Below are positions 8,522 to 17,841 of a stretch of DNA of 64,000 nucleotides, piece by piece (positions within the stretch are counted from its first letter, which is position 1; each line of letters starts with the position of its first letter). Made by a program: the position numbers and the translations under genes. Under the pieces are notes generated by a model. The model saw nothing but the letters and a program-made list of their open reading frames with translations, did no database searches and had not been told where the DNA came from. The stretch spans positions 81,272-145,271 of the forward strand of contig NZ_JH621251.1 in the NCBI RefSeq assembly GCF_000255455.1, in the 5' to 3' direction. The DNA comes from Aquimarina agarilytica ZC1. Its GTDB lineage: Bacteria; Bacteroidota; Bacteroidia; Flavobacteriales; Flavobacteriaceae.

Positions 8522-9856
8522 ATGAAAAAGTTATTTATAACCACATTTGCTATAGTTGCTTTTTATAGTTTAGGTCAAGCCCAAGAAAAAGCTAAAAAAA
8601 CAGTCTGGAGCATACAAGATTGCATAGAATATGCCATTGAAAACAATTTACAAATCCAACAACAACAATTAGATTTACAGGATGCTGATATTAATGAAAA
8701 AGATGCTAAAAATACCTTTTTACCCGATCTAAATGGAAGTGCTGGAAACCAATGGAGTTTTGGTTTTAGTCGTGATGCTTCAGGGGTTTCTGCAGAAAGA
8801 AACACCAGAGGATCTAGCTATTCGTTAAGGTCAAACGTGCCTATTTATAACGGATTACAAAATTATAATAGAGTACAAAGAGCCAAACTTCAAAAAGTAG
8901 CCAGTCAATTCAATATTGAACGTTTAAAAGATGATATTCGAATAAATATAGCCAATAATTACCTTCAAATTTTGCTACAGCAAGAAAATTTAAATGTACT
9001 TAACGCTCAAAATAAGATTACATTAGAACAAATTAAGCGTACACAACAGCTTATTGATGCTGGTAATTTGCCTGAAGGTGATGTATTGCAATTAAAAGCT
9101 ACTGCTGCAGAAAATTTACAAAATATTGCTACAAGTGAAAATAGTGTAGCCATTGCTAAATTAGGACTAAAACAATTACTACAACTTAACTTTGACAATC
9201 CATTTGAAATTTCACAAATAGAAATTGAGCTTGACGAACTGTCTATTTTGGATAAAGAAATAAAACAAATTGTAGGCACTGTATTGGAAAATAGAAACGA
9301 AATCAAATTTGCTGAACAAAATATAAAACTCGCAGAAAAAGATATAGATATTACTAAGGGAGCATTTTTACCCACACTTTCTGGCTTTGTAGAATACGGA
9401 AGTCAAGAAGTGGATATCGAAGGATTTCCTTCAAGACCTTTTTTTAATCAATTAAATGATAATAAATCTTTTAGTATTGGAGCTAGACTAAACATGCCTT
9501 TATTTAACCGCTTCCAAACAAAAAATGCAGTTTCTCGTAACAAAGTAAACGTATTACGTACTCAAAATCAATTAGAACAAACCAAGCAGCGTATTACCCA
9601 AAATGTATACCAAGCCTATTTGGATGCTAAAGCCAGTAACAAATCATATGAAGCAGCAAAAGTTGCTGTAACTGCTCAAGAGCGTGCTTTTGAATATGCT
9701 AAAAATCGATTTGAAGTAGGTATTAGTAATTCTCTTGATTTTACACAAGCACGTATTGCATATCAAAATAGTCAAACCCAATTACTAAGAGCTAAATACG
9801 ATTTTCTGTTTAAAGTAAAGCTATTGGAATTGTACTATGAAAGTCCAATCAAATAA
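8522..9856 (+). CDS. TolC family outer-membrane channel protein
   Basis: A 444-residue outer-membrane efflux protein with a signal peptide (residues 1-20, ending SLGQAQ) and two OEP repeats rich in long helices. Typical first-helix sequence is visible (WSIQDCIEYAIENNLQIQQQQ), and the C-terminal half shows AKNRFEVGISNSLDFTQAR. It completes the tripartite exporter coded from 4170 onward. A second TolC at 49986-51317 belongs to an RND exporter and is quite different in sequence. Confidence 0.9.
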   Translation: MKKLFITTFAIVAFYSLGQAQEKAKKTVWSIQDCIEYAIENNLQIQQQQLDLQDADINEKDAKNTFLPDLNGSAGNQWSFGFSRDASGVSAERNTRGSSYSLRSNVPIYNGLQNYNRVQRAKLQKVASQFNIERLKDDIRINIANNYLQILLQQENLNVLNAQNKITLEQIKRTQQLIDAGNLPEGDVLQLKATAAENLQNIATSENSVAIAKLGLKQLLQLNFDNPFEISQIEIELDELSILDKEIKQIVGTVLENRNEIKFAEQNIKLAEKDIDITKGAFLPTLSGFVEYGSQEVDIEGFPSRPFFNQLNDNKSFSIGARLNMPLFNRFQTKNAVSRNKVNVLRTQNQLEQTKQRITQNVYQAYLDAKASNKSYEAAKVAVTAQERAFEYAKNRFEVGISNSLDFTQARIAYQNSQTQLLRAKYDFLFKVKLLELYYESPIK

Positions 9857-9883
9857 GTTCAATAAAATATAAATTTGATTTTA

Positions 9884-9938
9884 TATAAACCAAAATGGTA
9901 TCATTCTTGATCAAGGAATGATACCATTTTGGTTTATA
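9884..9938 (+). terminator. Very long perfect hairpin after tolC, probable terminator
   Basis: Arms of 23 bases, 9884-9906 and 9916-9938, are perfectly complementary. The loop region 9907-9914 (TTGATCAA) is itself self-complementary, so the stem could extend. An ATTTTT run follows at 9941. It ends the exporter operon, but it is much longer than an ordinary terminator. Confidence 0.6.
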
Positions 9939-9954
9939 CTATTTTTCTAATCTC

Positions 9955-10353
9955 ATGAACAAAATAAAATTATTGCTACTCATTTCAAGCTTACTGCTAC
10001 TTATTAGCTGTGATCAATTTTACTGTGTTCAATACACTATTAATAATACTTCTAACAATGATATCATCGTTAAATTTTATGATAAAGAATATAACCTTGA
10101 TAGCAACACGGTAACACTTAAAAGCAAGCAACAATTCATAATTTATGAAGATTTTGGTTCTGGCGAAACTTCCAATTCATTCTTAAAAAAAATTTCAAGC
10201 ATTACTTTAGATTCCTTATCAATTAGGAATACAACTAATAAGCATTATCGACTAAACTCTAAACAAATTAATCTTTGGATTAAAAAAAAACAGACCAAAA
10301 ATGATACCTGCGCTAGTCTTGAACTTATAGTAACAAATACGGATTTTAACTAA
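9955..10353 (+). CDS. Small putative lipoprotein of unknown function
   Basis: A 132-residue protein with a lipoprotein signal: charged start, a leucine-rich core and the lipobox LLISC with C19 as the acylation site. The mature part is Asn-, Lys- and Ser-rich, starts CDQFYCVQYTINNTS and looks like a single small beta-rich domain (the pattern YTINNTSNNDIIVKFYD suggests an immunoglobulin-like sandwich). I do not recognise a family. It stands between the exporter terminator and the OmpA-like gene. Confidence 0.6.
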   Translation: MNKIKLLLLISSLLLLISCDQFYCVQYTINNTSNNDIIVKFYDKEYNLDSNTVTLKSKQQFIIYEDFGSGETSNSFLKKISSITLDSLSIRNTTNKHYRLNSKQINLWIKKKQTKNDTCASLELIVTNTDFN

Positions 10354-10432
10354 TCAAATATCATTATCCCATTTCAATTATTAAAAATGTTCCGGAAAAA
10401 TAGTATTTTCGAACTTCTAAATACCACAAAGA

Positions 10433-11239
10433 ATGAAAAGTATCATACTACCTTTATTTATATGCATTAGTACTATAGCTACCGCTCAAAAAAAGAAAGA
10501 TTTACTTGACGAAATAAACAAATTAAAGTCAAATTTAAGAGAAGAGAAAGCTCGTGCTGATAAAGCAGAAAGTAGCAATAAAAATATGCTTACAAAACTT
10601 GATTTTGCAAACAGTCAAGTGGATGAAGTGAAACATGAAAATGAAACATTACTAAAAACAATTAACAATTTTGCATCGGTTACCAAGCAAAAAACTGCGA
10701 ATGTGGAATCTAGTCTTAAAACAATTAAAGAAAAAGATGCCCAACTAAAAGTAGTGAATGATGCCCTTACCGAAGCTGAAGAAACTCGATTAGCTCAATT
10801 ACAAACTTTTAAAGGAAAACTAAATACGATAGGAAAAGTAGGCATTCAAAATAATCAATTGGTGCTAAGTATACCTAACACCGAACTTTTTTTAGCTGTT
10901 GATGGTGATGGAACCCTAAGTGAAAAAGGAAAAATGAGTTTGCAAAAAATTGCCGAAGTACTCAAAGCCAATACTCAATATTTTATCATTATTGAAGGGA
11001 ATAGTAACGCTATTGAATTTAAAACAGAAAAAGCCCTTAATAATTGGGATTTAAGTGCTAGGCAAGCTGCTGCCATTGCTCATAGCTTACAAATAGATCA
11101 TGAAATTGAACCTAAGCGTTTAAAAGTTACTAGTAACGGGGAACATGGCACAACTGGGGTGGAAACTGTAACTAAAATTATTATTGATGCCCAGTTTGAT
11201 GATTTCTTTAGTTTAATAAAGGATCGTATGAAGAAGTAA
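10433..11239 (+). CDS. Exported coiled-coil protein with OmpA/MotB-like C-terminal domain
   Basis: A 268-residue protein. It has a signal peptide (1-18, ending TATAQ), a long charged coiled coil (about 22-120) and a C-terminal OmpA-like fold (about 135-255). The family motif is visible in NNWDLSARQAAAIAHSL, with the conserved Asn, Leu-Ser and Arg. The first peptidoglycan-contact motif, normally GHTD, reads GNSN here, so the usual Asp is missing and peptidoglycan binding may be weak or lost. It is followed 40 bases later by tsaB, which has its own likely promoter. Function otherwise unknown. Confidence 0.75.
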   Translation: MKSIILPLFICISTIATAQKKKDLLDEINKLKSNLREEKARADKAESSNKNMLTKLDFANSQVDEVKHENETLLKTINNFASVTKQKTANVESSLKTIKEKDAQLKVVNDALTEAEETRLAQLQTFKGKLNTIGKVGIQNNQLVLSIPNTELFLAVDGDGTLSEKGKMSLQKIAEVLKANTQYFIIIEGNSNAIEFKTEKALNNWDLSARQAAAIAHSLQIDHEIEPKRLKVTSNGEHGTTGVETVTKIIIDAQFDDFFSLIKDRMKK

Positions 11240-11254
11240 TTCTGAGATAGTTTG

Positions 11255-11262
11255 TAAATTTG
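11255..11262 (+). promoter_or_regulatory. Possible -7 element for tsaB
   Basis: TAAATTTG matches the Bacteroidota -7 consensus TAnnTTTG, 17 bases before the tsaB start codon. No good -33 TTG is seen at the right distance, so support is partial. Confidence 0.4.
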
Positions 11263-11279
11263 CAGCTTATAAATTTCAC

Positions 11280-11966
11280 ATGAGTTACTTACTTTGTATT
11301 GAAACCAGTACTACTAATTGTTCTGTAGCGCTTTCGCTGAAGGGTAATATTGTTAGCTTTAAAGAGGATAATAGTAAAAATTATTCTCATGCCGAAAGCC
11401 TACATGTATTTATTGAAGCTCTTTTAGCAGAAGCTAAAGTAAGCTTACAACAAATTGATGCCATTGTAGTAAGTAAAGGGCCTGGATCATATACAGGCCT
11501 TAGAATTGGAGTTTCGGCAGCAAAAGGACTATGCTATGCCTTGGATATACCTCTTATATCCATAAATACGCTTGAAAGTTTAGCTCATCAAACAACTCAC
11601 TCTACTACTCCATCATTTATTGTTCCCATGCTAGATGCTCGACGGATGGAAGTATACACCGCTACCTATAATAACCATTATGATTGCCTAGATACTACTC
11701 ACGCAAAAATTTTAGATGAGACAAGTTATATGGTATTACTAGATAAACAAAAAACTATTTTTATTGGTAACGGGGTCACTAAATTTAAAGAGATTTGTAC
11801 GCATAATAATGCTGTTATTATCGAGGATGCACTTCCTTCTGCCAAACAATTAGGAAAATTAGGTTATCAAAAATTTCAAAATAATGACTTTGATGATGTT
11901 GCTTACTTTGAGCCTTATTATTTAAAAGATTTTGTGGCAGGCAAACCCAAACAGAAAAAACAGTAA
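11280..11966 (+). CDS. tsaB: tRNA threonylcarbamoyladenosine biosynthesis protein TsaB
   Basis: A 228-residue cytoplasmic protein of the ASKHA fold that partners TsaD and TsaE in making t6A37 of ANN-decoding tRNAs. The start ILCIETSTTNCSVAL-like segment (here LCIETSTTNCSVAL) and the motif SKGPGSYTGLRIGVSAAKGL are diagnostic. The TsaD metal-binding histidines are absent, as expected of the scaffold subunit. The length is typical. It converges with the hydrolase gene on its right, with 15 bases between the stop codons. Confidence 0.95.
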   Translation: MSYLLCIETSTTNCSVALSLKGNIVSFKEDNSKNYSHAESLHVFIEALLAEAKVSLQQIDAIVVSKGPGSYTGLRIGVSAAKGLCYALDIPLISINTLESLAHQTTHSTTPSFIVPMLDARRMEVYTATYNNHYDCLDTTHAKILDETSYMVLLDKQKTIFIGNGVTKFKEICTHNNAVIIEDALPSAKQLGKLGYQKFQNNDFDDVAYFEPYYLKDFVAGKPKQKKQ

Positions 11967-11981
11967 AAGAGTCAAATCAAC

Positions 11982-13199
11982 TTAAAACTGATTAAAATAC
12001 TCCAAACTAACCACATTATAGGAACCTCTACCTTCAAAATGATTAGCATCATCAGTTGATAGTGTGATATCCTTTTTATTGTTATTTGTATAATATTCTA
12101 CTATATTTTGAGTGTTCAAAGGTAAAACTGCTTGATCATTTAAACCTTGGTAAAATAATATCGGCGTCACAGGAATCCAAGCATTGCCTACATAGGTATT
12201 CTCTTTTATCGCATTTTCAACTACGGTATCATTTGAAGACACAAAACCTAAAGCAAATTCGGGATTCAATAATTCCTTATAAGTCGCTGGTAAATTATCT
12301 AAAATTTGTTGCGTATTAAATGCTCCATCAAATAAGCCATTTTTAATAGCCTCTGCATATGGTTCGGCAAAAATAGCATTAGTAGGTCTTTTAAAAAAGA
12401 ATGTATTATACGAATCAAAAATTAAGGGAACAAACTCATTTAAAGGAAGCTCATTAGTTATTACAAACTTTAACACCTGCGAAAAGGCATTTAAATCATA
12501 AGCTCCGGCACCACACGCGGCAGCTGTTATTTTAAACTCTTTACGCGCTTCAATTAATCGGGTTAAAGCTAAATTGGACAAGCCCCCTTCCGAATACCCC
12601 GATAAAAATAATTTTAAAGGTTTTTCAATATTTTCCTTTTCTAAAAATTCATAACCTGCCTGTATAAAATCATATGCAGATACCGCCAATTTATCGGGAA
12701 TATTATAAGGATGCTTCTCCTCTTTTGAAAGTCCAAAACCTGCATAATCTGCTGCAAACACAATATAGCCATTCGCCGCTAAAAATGAGAAAAAATTAAA
12801 AGTCCCTGTTTCCGTATTGTTGTAATTTGTTGTTCGATCTGCTTCTAAAAAAACAGTTCCGGGCTGGTAACTAATTACTCCTTTTATAGCTATATCACTA
12901 GTTGGTAATAGTACAATACCAGAATTTATTATTTTCTCCCCAAATCCATTGAGCGTTTTATAAGCTACATCATATACATCAATATCCGAATCAACAAACC
13001 TTTCCACTTTGGTTAAACGTTCATTCGTAAATTTAAAATCAATAATCTCTTGACTTGTAAAACTTTTTCCAAAAGAGGAAGCTACCATAACTTTAGGTAT
13101 TGGTTTATTGGGCACATCGAACACATAGGAGCATGATGCCATTAAAAATAGTATACTCGTTACTAAAATAGGGAAGCTAAACTTTTTAACTAATTCCAT
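11982..13199 (-). CDS. Alpha/beta hydrolase lipoprotein, secretory-lipase-like
   Basis: A 405-residue exported esterase or lipase. The N-terminus carries a lipoprotein signal with lipobox LMASC (C23). The nucleophile elbow is GYSEGG with S203, preceded by an oxyanion region (FAADYAGFGLS). The likely acid is the Asp in GLNDQAV and the His is in DANHFEGRG near the C-terminus, in the correct order. The layout fits bacterial relatives of fungal secretory lipases; the true substrate is unknown. It converges with tsaB and is read leftward ahead of no other gene. Confidence 0.75.
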   Translation of the reverse strand: MELVKKFSFPILVTSILFLMASCSYVFDVPNKPIPKVMVASSFGKSFTSQEIIDFKFTNERLTKVERFVDSDIDVYDVAYKTLNGFGEKIINSGIVLLPTSDIAIKGVISYQPGTVFLEADRTTNYNNTETGTFNFFSFLAANGYIVFAADYAGFGLSKEEKHPYNIPDKLAVSAYDFIQAGYEFLEKENIEKPLKLFLSGYSEGGLSNLALTRLIEARKEFKITAAACGAGAYDLNAFSQVLKFVITNELPLNEFVPLIFDSYNTFFFKRPTNAIFAEPYAEAIKNGLFDGAFNTQQILDNLPATYKELLNPEFALGFVSSNDTVVENAIKENTYVGNAWIPVTPILFYQGLNDQAVLPLNTQNIVEYYTNNNKKDITLSTDDANHFEGRGSYNVVSLEYFNQF

Positions 13200-13332
13200 A
13201 GGATATAAATTTATTTTACACCAACTAACTGATTATTAGTTAATTTAATTATTTTTCACATCAATAAAAAGCTGAAAAAACAAAAAAAATGTCACTATTT
13301 TCGGACAAATATAGTTGTCATTCCCCTATATA

Positions 13333-14004
13333 TTACTCCAATTTACAACTCAAAATTAAGGTTTCTCTTTCGTTATGTCCAGCAACAAAACCTTCTTGTA
13401 AAGGCTCCATTATCGCTGTAGATTCTATGCTATTAAAACCATTTGATCGTAATAATTCTATAATTTCATCATTTGATTTAATTGAAAAGCCATATTTGGT
13501 AACAGGGAATTTTTCTAAATTATGTTTTGGTCGAACAGCAATAATTAGTTCTCCTTCTTTTTTAAGCACTCGCTTCAATTCATATAAAACTTTTACATGA
13601 TCTTCCCAAAAATAAAACGTATTGATAGTTATTATTTTATCAAATCTAGCGGTATCAAATGGCAAATCCTTAATATCAGCTTTTACAAAATTAACTTGAC
13701 CTTGGGCTATAAAATCTTTATTTATTTCGGAAGCTAATTGCACCATATCACCAGAATAATCACAACCTACATAATTAATATGCTCCCCTACACAAACTAT
13801 ATTTTTAACAAAAAAACCATTCCCCATACCTATTTCAAGAATAGTTTCATTTGCTTGCGGATCTAAAACTGCTATAGCATGCAGGTTCATCGACTTGTTT
13901 CCTACATTCATTCTTTCGGCAACTTTTATACCATCTGCTCCTTCTGGCTTTCTTAATTGTGCCGCTATTTTTTTAAAATCGGGTGTTGTGATTTGATCTT
14001 CCAA
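13333..14004 (-). CDS. Class I SAM-dependent methyltransferase
   Basis: A 223-residue Methyltransf_11/25-type enzyme. The SAM-binding motif I is ETILEIGMGNGFFVKNI, with an acidic end to beta-2 (YVGCDYSGDMV) and motif KADIKDLPFD further on. The post-core segment (KRVLKKEGELIIAVRPKHNL) is as in small-molecule methyltransferases. The substrate cannot be inferred. It follows the DUF1223 gene at a distance of 30 bases on the same strand and may be co-transcribed with it. Confidence 0.85.
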   Translation of the reverse strand: MEDQITTPDFKKIAAQLRKPEGADGIKVAERMNVGNKSMNLHAIAVLDPQANETILEIGMGNGFFVKNIVCVGEHINYVGCDYSGDMVQLASEINKDFIAQGQVNFVKADIKDLPFDTARFDKIITINTFYFWEDHVKVLYELKRVLKKEGELIIAVRPKHNLEKFPVTKYGFSIKSNDEIIELLRSNGFNSIESTAIMEPLQEGFVAGHNERETLILSCKLE

Positions 14005-14034
14005 TGTTTCTTAATTTAGTAGTACTTAAAGCTA

Positions 14035-14754
14035 CTAAAATAGTTCTAACTTACAAGCACCAGTCAATGAAAGTTGTTGATCTTGAGTATAACCTACAAT
14101 CTGTAATTCATTAAGGGTATATTTAGAGTCTAAATCAAAATCAATCGTTCCGGATTTTATTTTTAAAGACGCTACTGTTTTTTTGTCTAAAACAATATAT
14201 GCATCAGTAAGTACTTTATTTCTATTTTCTCCTCGTTTAACCGAAGTTACTTTTTCTTTAAGTACTAAAACAACACTTAAATTATCATCCAATCCACTTT
14301 CTACAGTATAATCAACACTAATTTTATTACTTCCTTTTACAGGGTTAAACAACCTAATTTTTGATGTGAACTTTTTGTTATTTAGTTTTTGTAATAGATT
14401 AGTTAATGATTTTACATCCGAACCTACAATATGCTGATCTCCATTAATAACCAATTGAGGTGTGTAAATCGAATTGCCACCAAATTTTTGCCCATACTTA
14501 TATTGATATTGCGAATATGTTGCTTTGCTAAATGGATCCTTCCAACCCAAACGATCCCAATAATCAACGTGGTAGGCCAAAGTAATAATTTCACCTCCAT
14601 GAGCACTTTCTGCTACTTTTTTTAATAATTGATCTGCTCTAGGACAACTGCTACAACCTTGTGAAGTAAACAGTTCTAAAACTATGTTAGCTTGTTGTGC
14701 ACTTAATACTATTGAATTTAAAACTAAAAAAACGGCTATAGATATCTTTTTCAT
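14035..14754 (-). CDS. DUF1223 family exported thioredoxin-like protein
   Basis: A 239-residue protein with a signal peptide (1-19, ending LSAQQ). The mature N-terminus reads VLELFTSQGCSSCPRADQLL, in which CSSC occupies the position of a thioredoxin active site. The long segment around HVDYWDRLGWKDPFS and YTPQLVINGDQHIVGSD are hallmarks of DUF1223. A role in periplasmic thiol or metal chemistry is plausible from the fold, but is not proven for the family. A methyltransferase gene follows 30 bases downstream. Confidence 0.88.
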   Translation of the reverse strand: MKKISIAVFLVLNSIVLSAQQANIVLELFTSQGCSSCPRADQLLKKVAESAHGGEIITLAYHVDYWDRLGWKDPFSKATYSQYQYKYGQKFGGNSIYTPQLVINGDQHIVGSDVKSLTNLLQKLNNKKFTSKIRLFNPVKGSNKISVDYTVESGLDDNLSVVLVLKEKVTSVKRGENRNKVLTDAYIVLDKKTVASLKIKSGTIDFDLDSKYTLNELQIVGYTQDQQLSLTGACKLELF

Positions 14755-14844
14755 ATATAAATAGACGTTATACCAGTTTACCCATTACAAGAACACCAAA
14801 CTACCACTTATTTTTACTATAAAATGCATTCTAAACTTAAAAAA

Positions 14845-14868
14845 GGGGCTGTTACAACTAACATCCCC
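14845..14868 (-). terminator. Intrinsic terminator of the Asp-box protein gene
   Basis: Stem GGGGCTGTTA / TAACATCCCC with loop CAAC and one mismatch. On the minus strand it is followed by a run of T (the A-run at 14839-14844), placing it just after the stop codon of the leftward 14887-17841 gene. Confidence 0.7.
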
Positions 14869-14886
14869 TTAATACAAATAAATAAA

Positions 14887-17841
14887 TTACTCTATTATTA
14901 ATCGTTTAACATAGCTTTTGCCTTCATGTTTTAGTAGCGTTATATACACACCTGCACTAATTTTATTCAAATGAATAGCTATTTCATTTTTACCAATTAA
15001 AGGAGTTGTTTTTATACTTTCAACTAACCTACCTTCTAAATCGTAAACCTCTAATGTAGGCTTAGTAAAATTTAAATGCGCGGATTTAATAGTAAAACTT
15101 CCATTAACAGTTGGATTAGGATAATAGGTTACAAACTCAGATTCTCCTTTTTCAATATCGCCGGCATCATTTACTCCCAATATAATATTACCTCTATAAA
15201 TTCCTTTGGCCCATGCACTTCCCTTTAAAGCCAACCAAAATTCATTGGTATTTTCTGTATCGGGTTTAAGATCTGTGATTACGTTAGGTTGTCCTAAGTT
15301 ATTTGCTATTTTTTCCCAAGTATTCCCTCCATCTAATGACAGGTATGCCCCCGGATTAAAAACAGTTACATTTTTCCTTTTCTTATCCTGTAAAGGCACA
15401 TTTACTGTAATAATTTTAGGATCAATTGGTGAGGTTTCTGTCTGCCAAACATAAGGCATATCAAATATTTTTTTCCATGTAGTTCCTTCATCAGCACTTT
15501 TCCAAACACCTCCTTCATTTGGATCATTACTTTCAAATTGACCACATGAAATATAAATATCATTTACATTATTTTCATTTTTGTGTGTATCTACAAATAC
15601 ATTATTCACCGATTTTATAACGGAAGGGATGGTAACTTTGCTCCATACTTGACCACTATTATCCGAAAAATAAAGTCCTCCTTTAGTACCAGAGCTACTT
15701 ATATTTAAAGCAGCATACATTTGCCATGGCTTACCTGGGTGAAATGTAATTCGTCTTACACTTGGCTTTTGGGGTAAGCCTTTGTTTGAAGCTACCCAAG
15801 TTGTACCACCATCAAAACTTCGTCGTATTCCTAAATCTGCATCCCGAGTCACTTTTCTAAAGGAAGCATTTACCTCTGCCACTGGATTTTCCATGACACA
15901 AAAATACATACGATCTGCATTATCAGGTCTAATCAACAAATTATATTGAAAAATATGCTTTTGAGACTCACTTGTACCCGTATAGTCACCTTCAAACGGA
16001 AATGCTACATTATTCCATGTTTTACCACCATCTGTAGATTTACGCAACTGTCCGCGATGTTTTTGTCTAAATTGCAAAGTAAAAATAGTATTCGGATCAT
16101 TGGGATGTACTGCAACTGACGCTATTGAATGAGCTCCTCCGGGGTTATTCTGGCCTTCAATTTGCTCAACGGCAACTGTTAATTCATCTGCTTTAGCATA
16201 ATCATCATGAGGAACTGTTTTCCACAAACCATGTTCACCAGAGCATAAAAGCTTTCTGCCTTTTACACCAGTTTCCAATAAAATAAATCGTCCTGGCAAA
16301 TTACTATCACCTCGACCAATCCATTTATTACTTCCGGGTGAAGTTTCAATATCATCAATTTGTTCCCATGTTTTTCCATTATCCCTTGATCGGAATGTTT
16401 GTTGATCAATACTGGTAAATACTTCTCCTTTGGTATTAATTTCTAAAAATCTACATCCCGAAGATTCATTTCCGCTTTGCATCTCTCTTTCTAAATGTGC
16501 AAATTTTGTATTCACATCATTAGGACTATTTCTAGCAGTCCAATAATCATCATCCCTACTTCCTTTCCAATAAGTACCTGTTCGCACACACGGAAACCAA
16601 TTTATACCTCCATCCTCTGTTTTCCATACATCACCAGGTCCAAAACTAAAATCATGTTTGGAATTAAATGATATATACAATTCTTTTGCATTTTTAGGAT
16701 TAACCACTAATCGATTGTAAACTGATAGTATAGTTGTTTCAGGAAGTTTACTATATGTTTTTTGAGCTTCTCCTTTATTCATTCCCAACCAATAAGAAAC
16801 CGCGCGGTAATACTTATCTACTGCAAAAAAATTATCCACACCATTAGGTTGATCTACTCCTCCACTATTTGCCGAAGTAAAACGTACTCCTAAATTACCT
16901 GTAACACTAGTCCAAGTAGCTCCAAAATCATTACTTTTAAATACACCACCTGTTGCTTTAATCGAATTCCCATTAGGTTCATATTGGGTTTGCTCTACTA
17001 AAAATAACGTTGTTTTTAATTTTTTGGGATTTGTATTATCCACATAATAATCCATATCCCTAGGTAAATTATGAGGCAGTCCTTTTCCTGAATCCGCTTC
17101 CCATGTAAGCCCTTTATCGGTACTTTTATACAATCCAAAATTTGTTGCGGCAATAATCCTATTTGAATTTGAAGGATCAACAATAATAACTCCTACAGAT
17201 AAATCATCCTTATGAGCTGGATCAACAATAACCGGTTCCCATGAGGTTCCCTTATTGGTACTACGATAAATATGACCATAAGCTATAAAACGATCGATGT
17301 TACCTTGTGGATTAGCTTTGGTACGATGGTAGCCTTTAACATTCCAAAAATCACCTGCACCTATGTACCAATTATTATCATTAGAAGGGTCAACGACTAA
17401 TTCAGAATGTCTTCCTTCAATAAGTTCTTCTATTTTGTCCCAACTTTTCCCTTTGTTTGTAGTCTTAAATAAAAAACCACGCACATTAGTAGCATAACCT
17501 AAATTGGGATTTTGATGTGAAAAAGTAATGGCTTGAACGCGTCTCATTCCTTGACTATCTCCATCTATCTCTTTAATAGTTTGCCAACTTTCACCATTAT
17601 CAAAACTACCATAAGAGTTTGATAAATCTGGAGACATATAAAAACAAGTTGGGTCTGTAGGATGTATCCAAAACTCCTCACAATATCCTGAATTTCCTGG
17701 CCCAAATTGTCGCCATTCAAAATTAGAAGAAGAAAGTTGCTTTTTTGATTTTAAATTATCGAAATAATCTTGATCGAGCGTTTGCGCATATGAAGTACAG
17801 GCAAGTACTCCTACACACGCAAAGTGTAAAATTGATTTCAT
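14887..17841 (-). CDS. T9SS-secreted Asp-box (VPS10/sortilin-like) beta-propeller protein
   Basis: A 984-residue secreted protein. The frame extends to 17883, but the methionine at 17841 heads the signal peptide (MKSILHFACVGVLACTSYAQ) and is preferred. I count twelve Asp-box motifs of the form S-x-D-x-G-x-x-W (for example SFDNGESW, STDKGLTW, SRDNGKTW, STDGGKTW, SLDGGNTW), the signature of sialidase/VPS10-type propellers, probably two blades-sets. The last about 80 residues are a type A T9SS sorting domain (YYPNPTVNGSFTI ... GVYITLLK ... KRLIIE), so it is exported across the outer membrane and probably attached at the surface. No sialidase catalytic set is evident; ligand or substrate unknown. 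Confidence 0.85.
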   Translation of the reverse strand: MKSILHFACVGVLACTSYAQTLDQDYFDNLKSKKQLSSSNFEWRQFGPGNSGYCEEFWIHPTDPTCFYMSPDLSNSYGSFDNGESWQTIKEIDGDSQGMRRVQAITFSHQNPNLGYATNVRGFLFKTTNKGKSWDKIEELIEGRHSELVVDPSNDNNWYIGAGDFWNVKGYHRTKANPQGNIDRFIAYGHIYRSTNKGTSWEPVIVDPAHKDDLSVGVIIVDPSNSNRIIAATNFGLYKSTDKGLTWEADSGKGLPHNLPRDMDYYVDNTNPKKLKTTLFLVEQTQYEPNGNSIKATGGVFKSNDFGATWTSVTGNLGVRFTSANSGGVDQPNGVDNFFAVDKYYRAVSYWLGMNKGEAQKTYSKLPETTILSVYNRLVVNPKNAKELYISFNSKHDFSFGPGDVWKTEDGGINWFPCVRTGTYWKGSRDDDYWTARNSPNDVNTKFAHLEREMQSGNESSGCRFLEINTKGEVFTSIDQQTFRSRDNGKTWEQIDDIETSPGSNKWIGRGDSNLPGRFILLETGVKGRKLLCSGEHGLWKTVPHDDYAKADELTVAVEQIEGQNNPGGAHSIASVAVHPNDPNTIFTLQFRQKHRGQLRKSTDGGKTWNNVAFPFEGDYTGTSESQKHIFQYNLLIRPDNADRMYFCVMENPVAEVNASFRKVTRDADLGIRRSFDGGTTWVASNKGLPQKPSVRRITFHPGKPWQMYAALNISSSGTKGGLYFSDNSGQVWSKVTIPSVIKSVNNVFVDTHKNENNVNDIYISCGQFESNDPNEGGVWKSADEGTTWKKIFDMPYVWQTETSPIDPKIITVNVPLQDKKRKNVTVFNPGAYLSLDGGNTWEKIANNLGQPNVITDLKPDTENTNEFWLALKGSAWAKGIYRGNIILGVNDAGDIEKGESEFVTYYPNPTVNGSFTIKSAHLNFTKPTLEVYDLEGRLVESIKTTPLIGKNEIAIHLNKISAGVYITLLKHEGKSYVKRLIIE

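Noticed and set aside
9007..9375. 122-codon minus-strand frame inside tolC
   Set aside because: Antisense to an intact TolC protein, with a Ser/Cys/Phe-rich product resembling no family.
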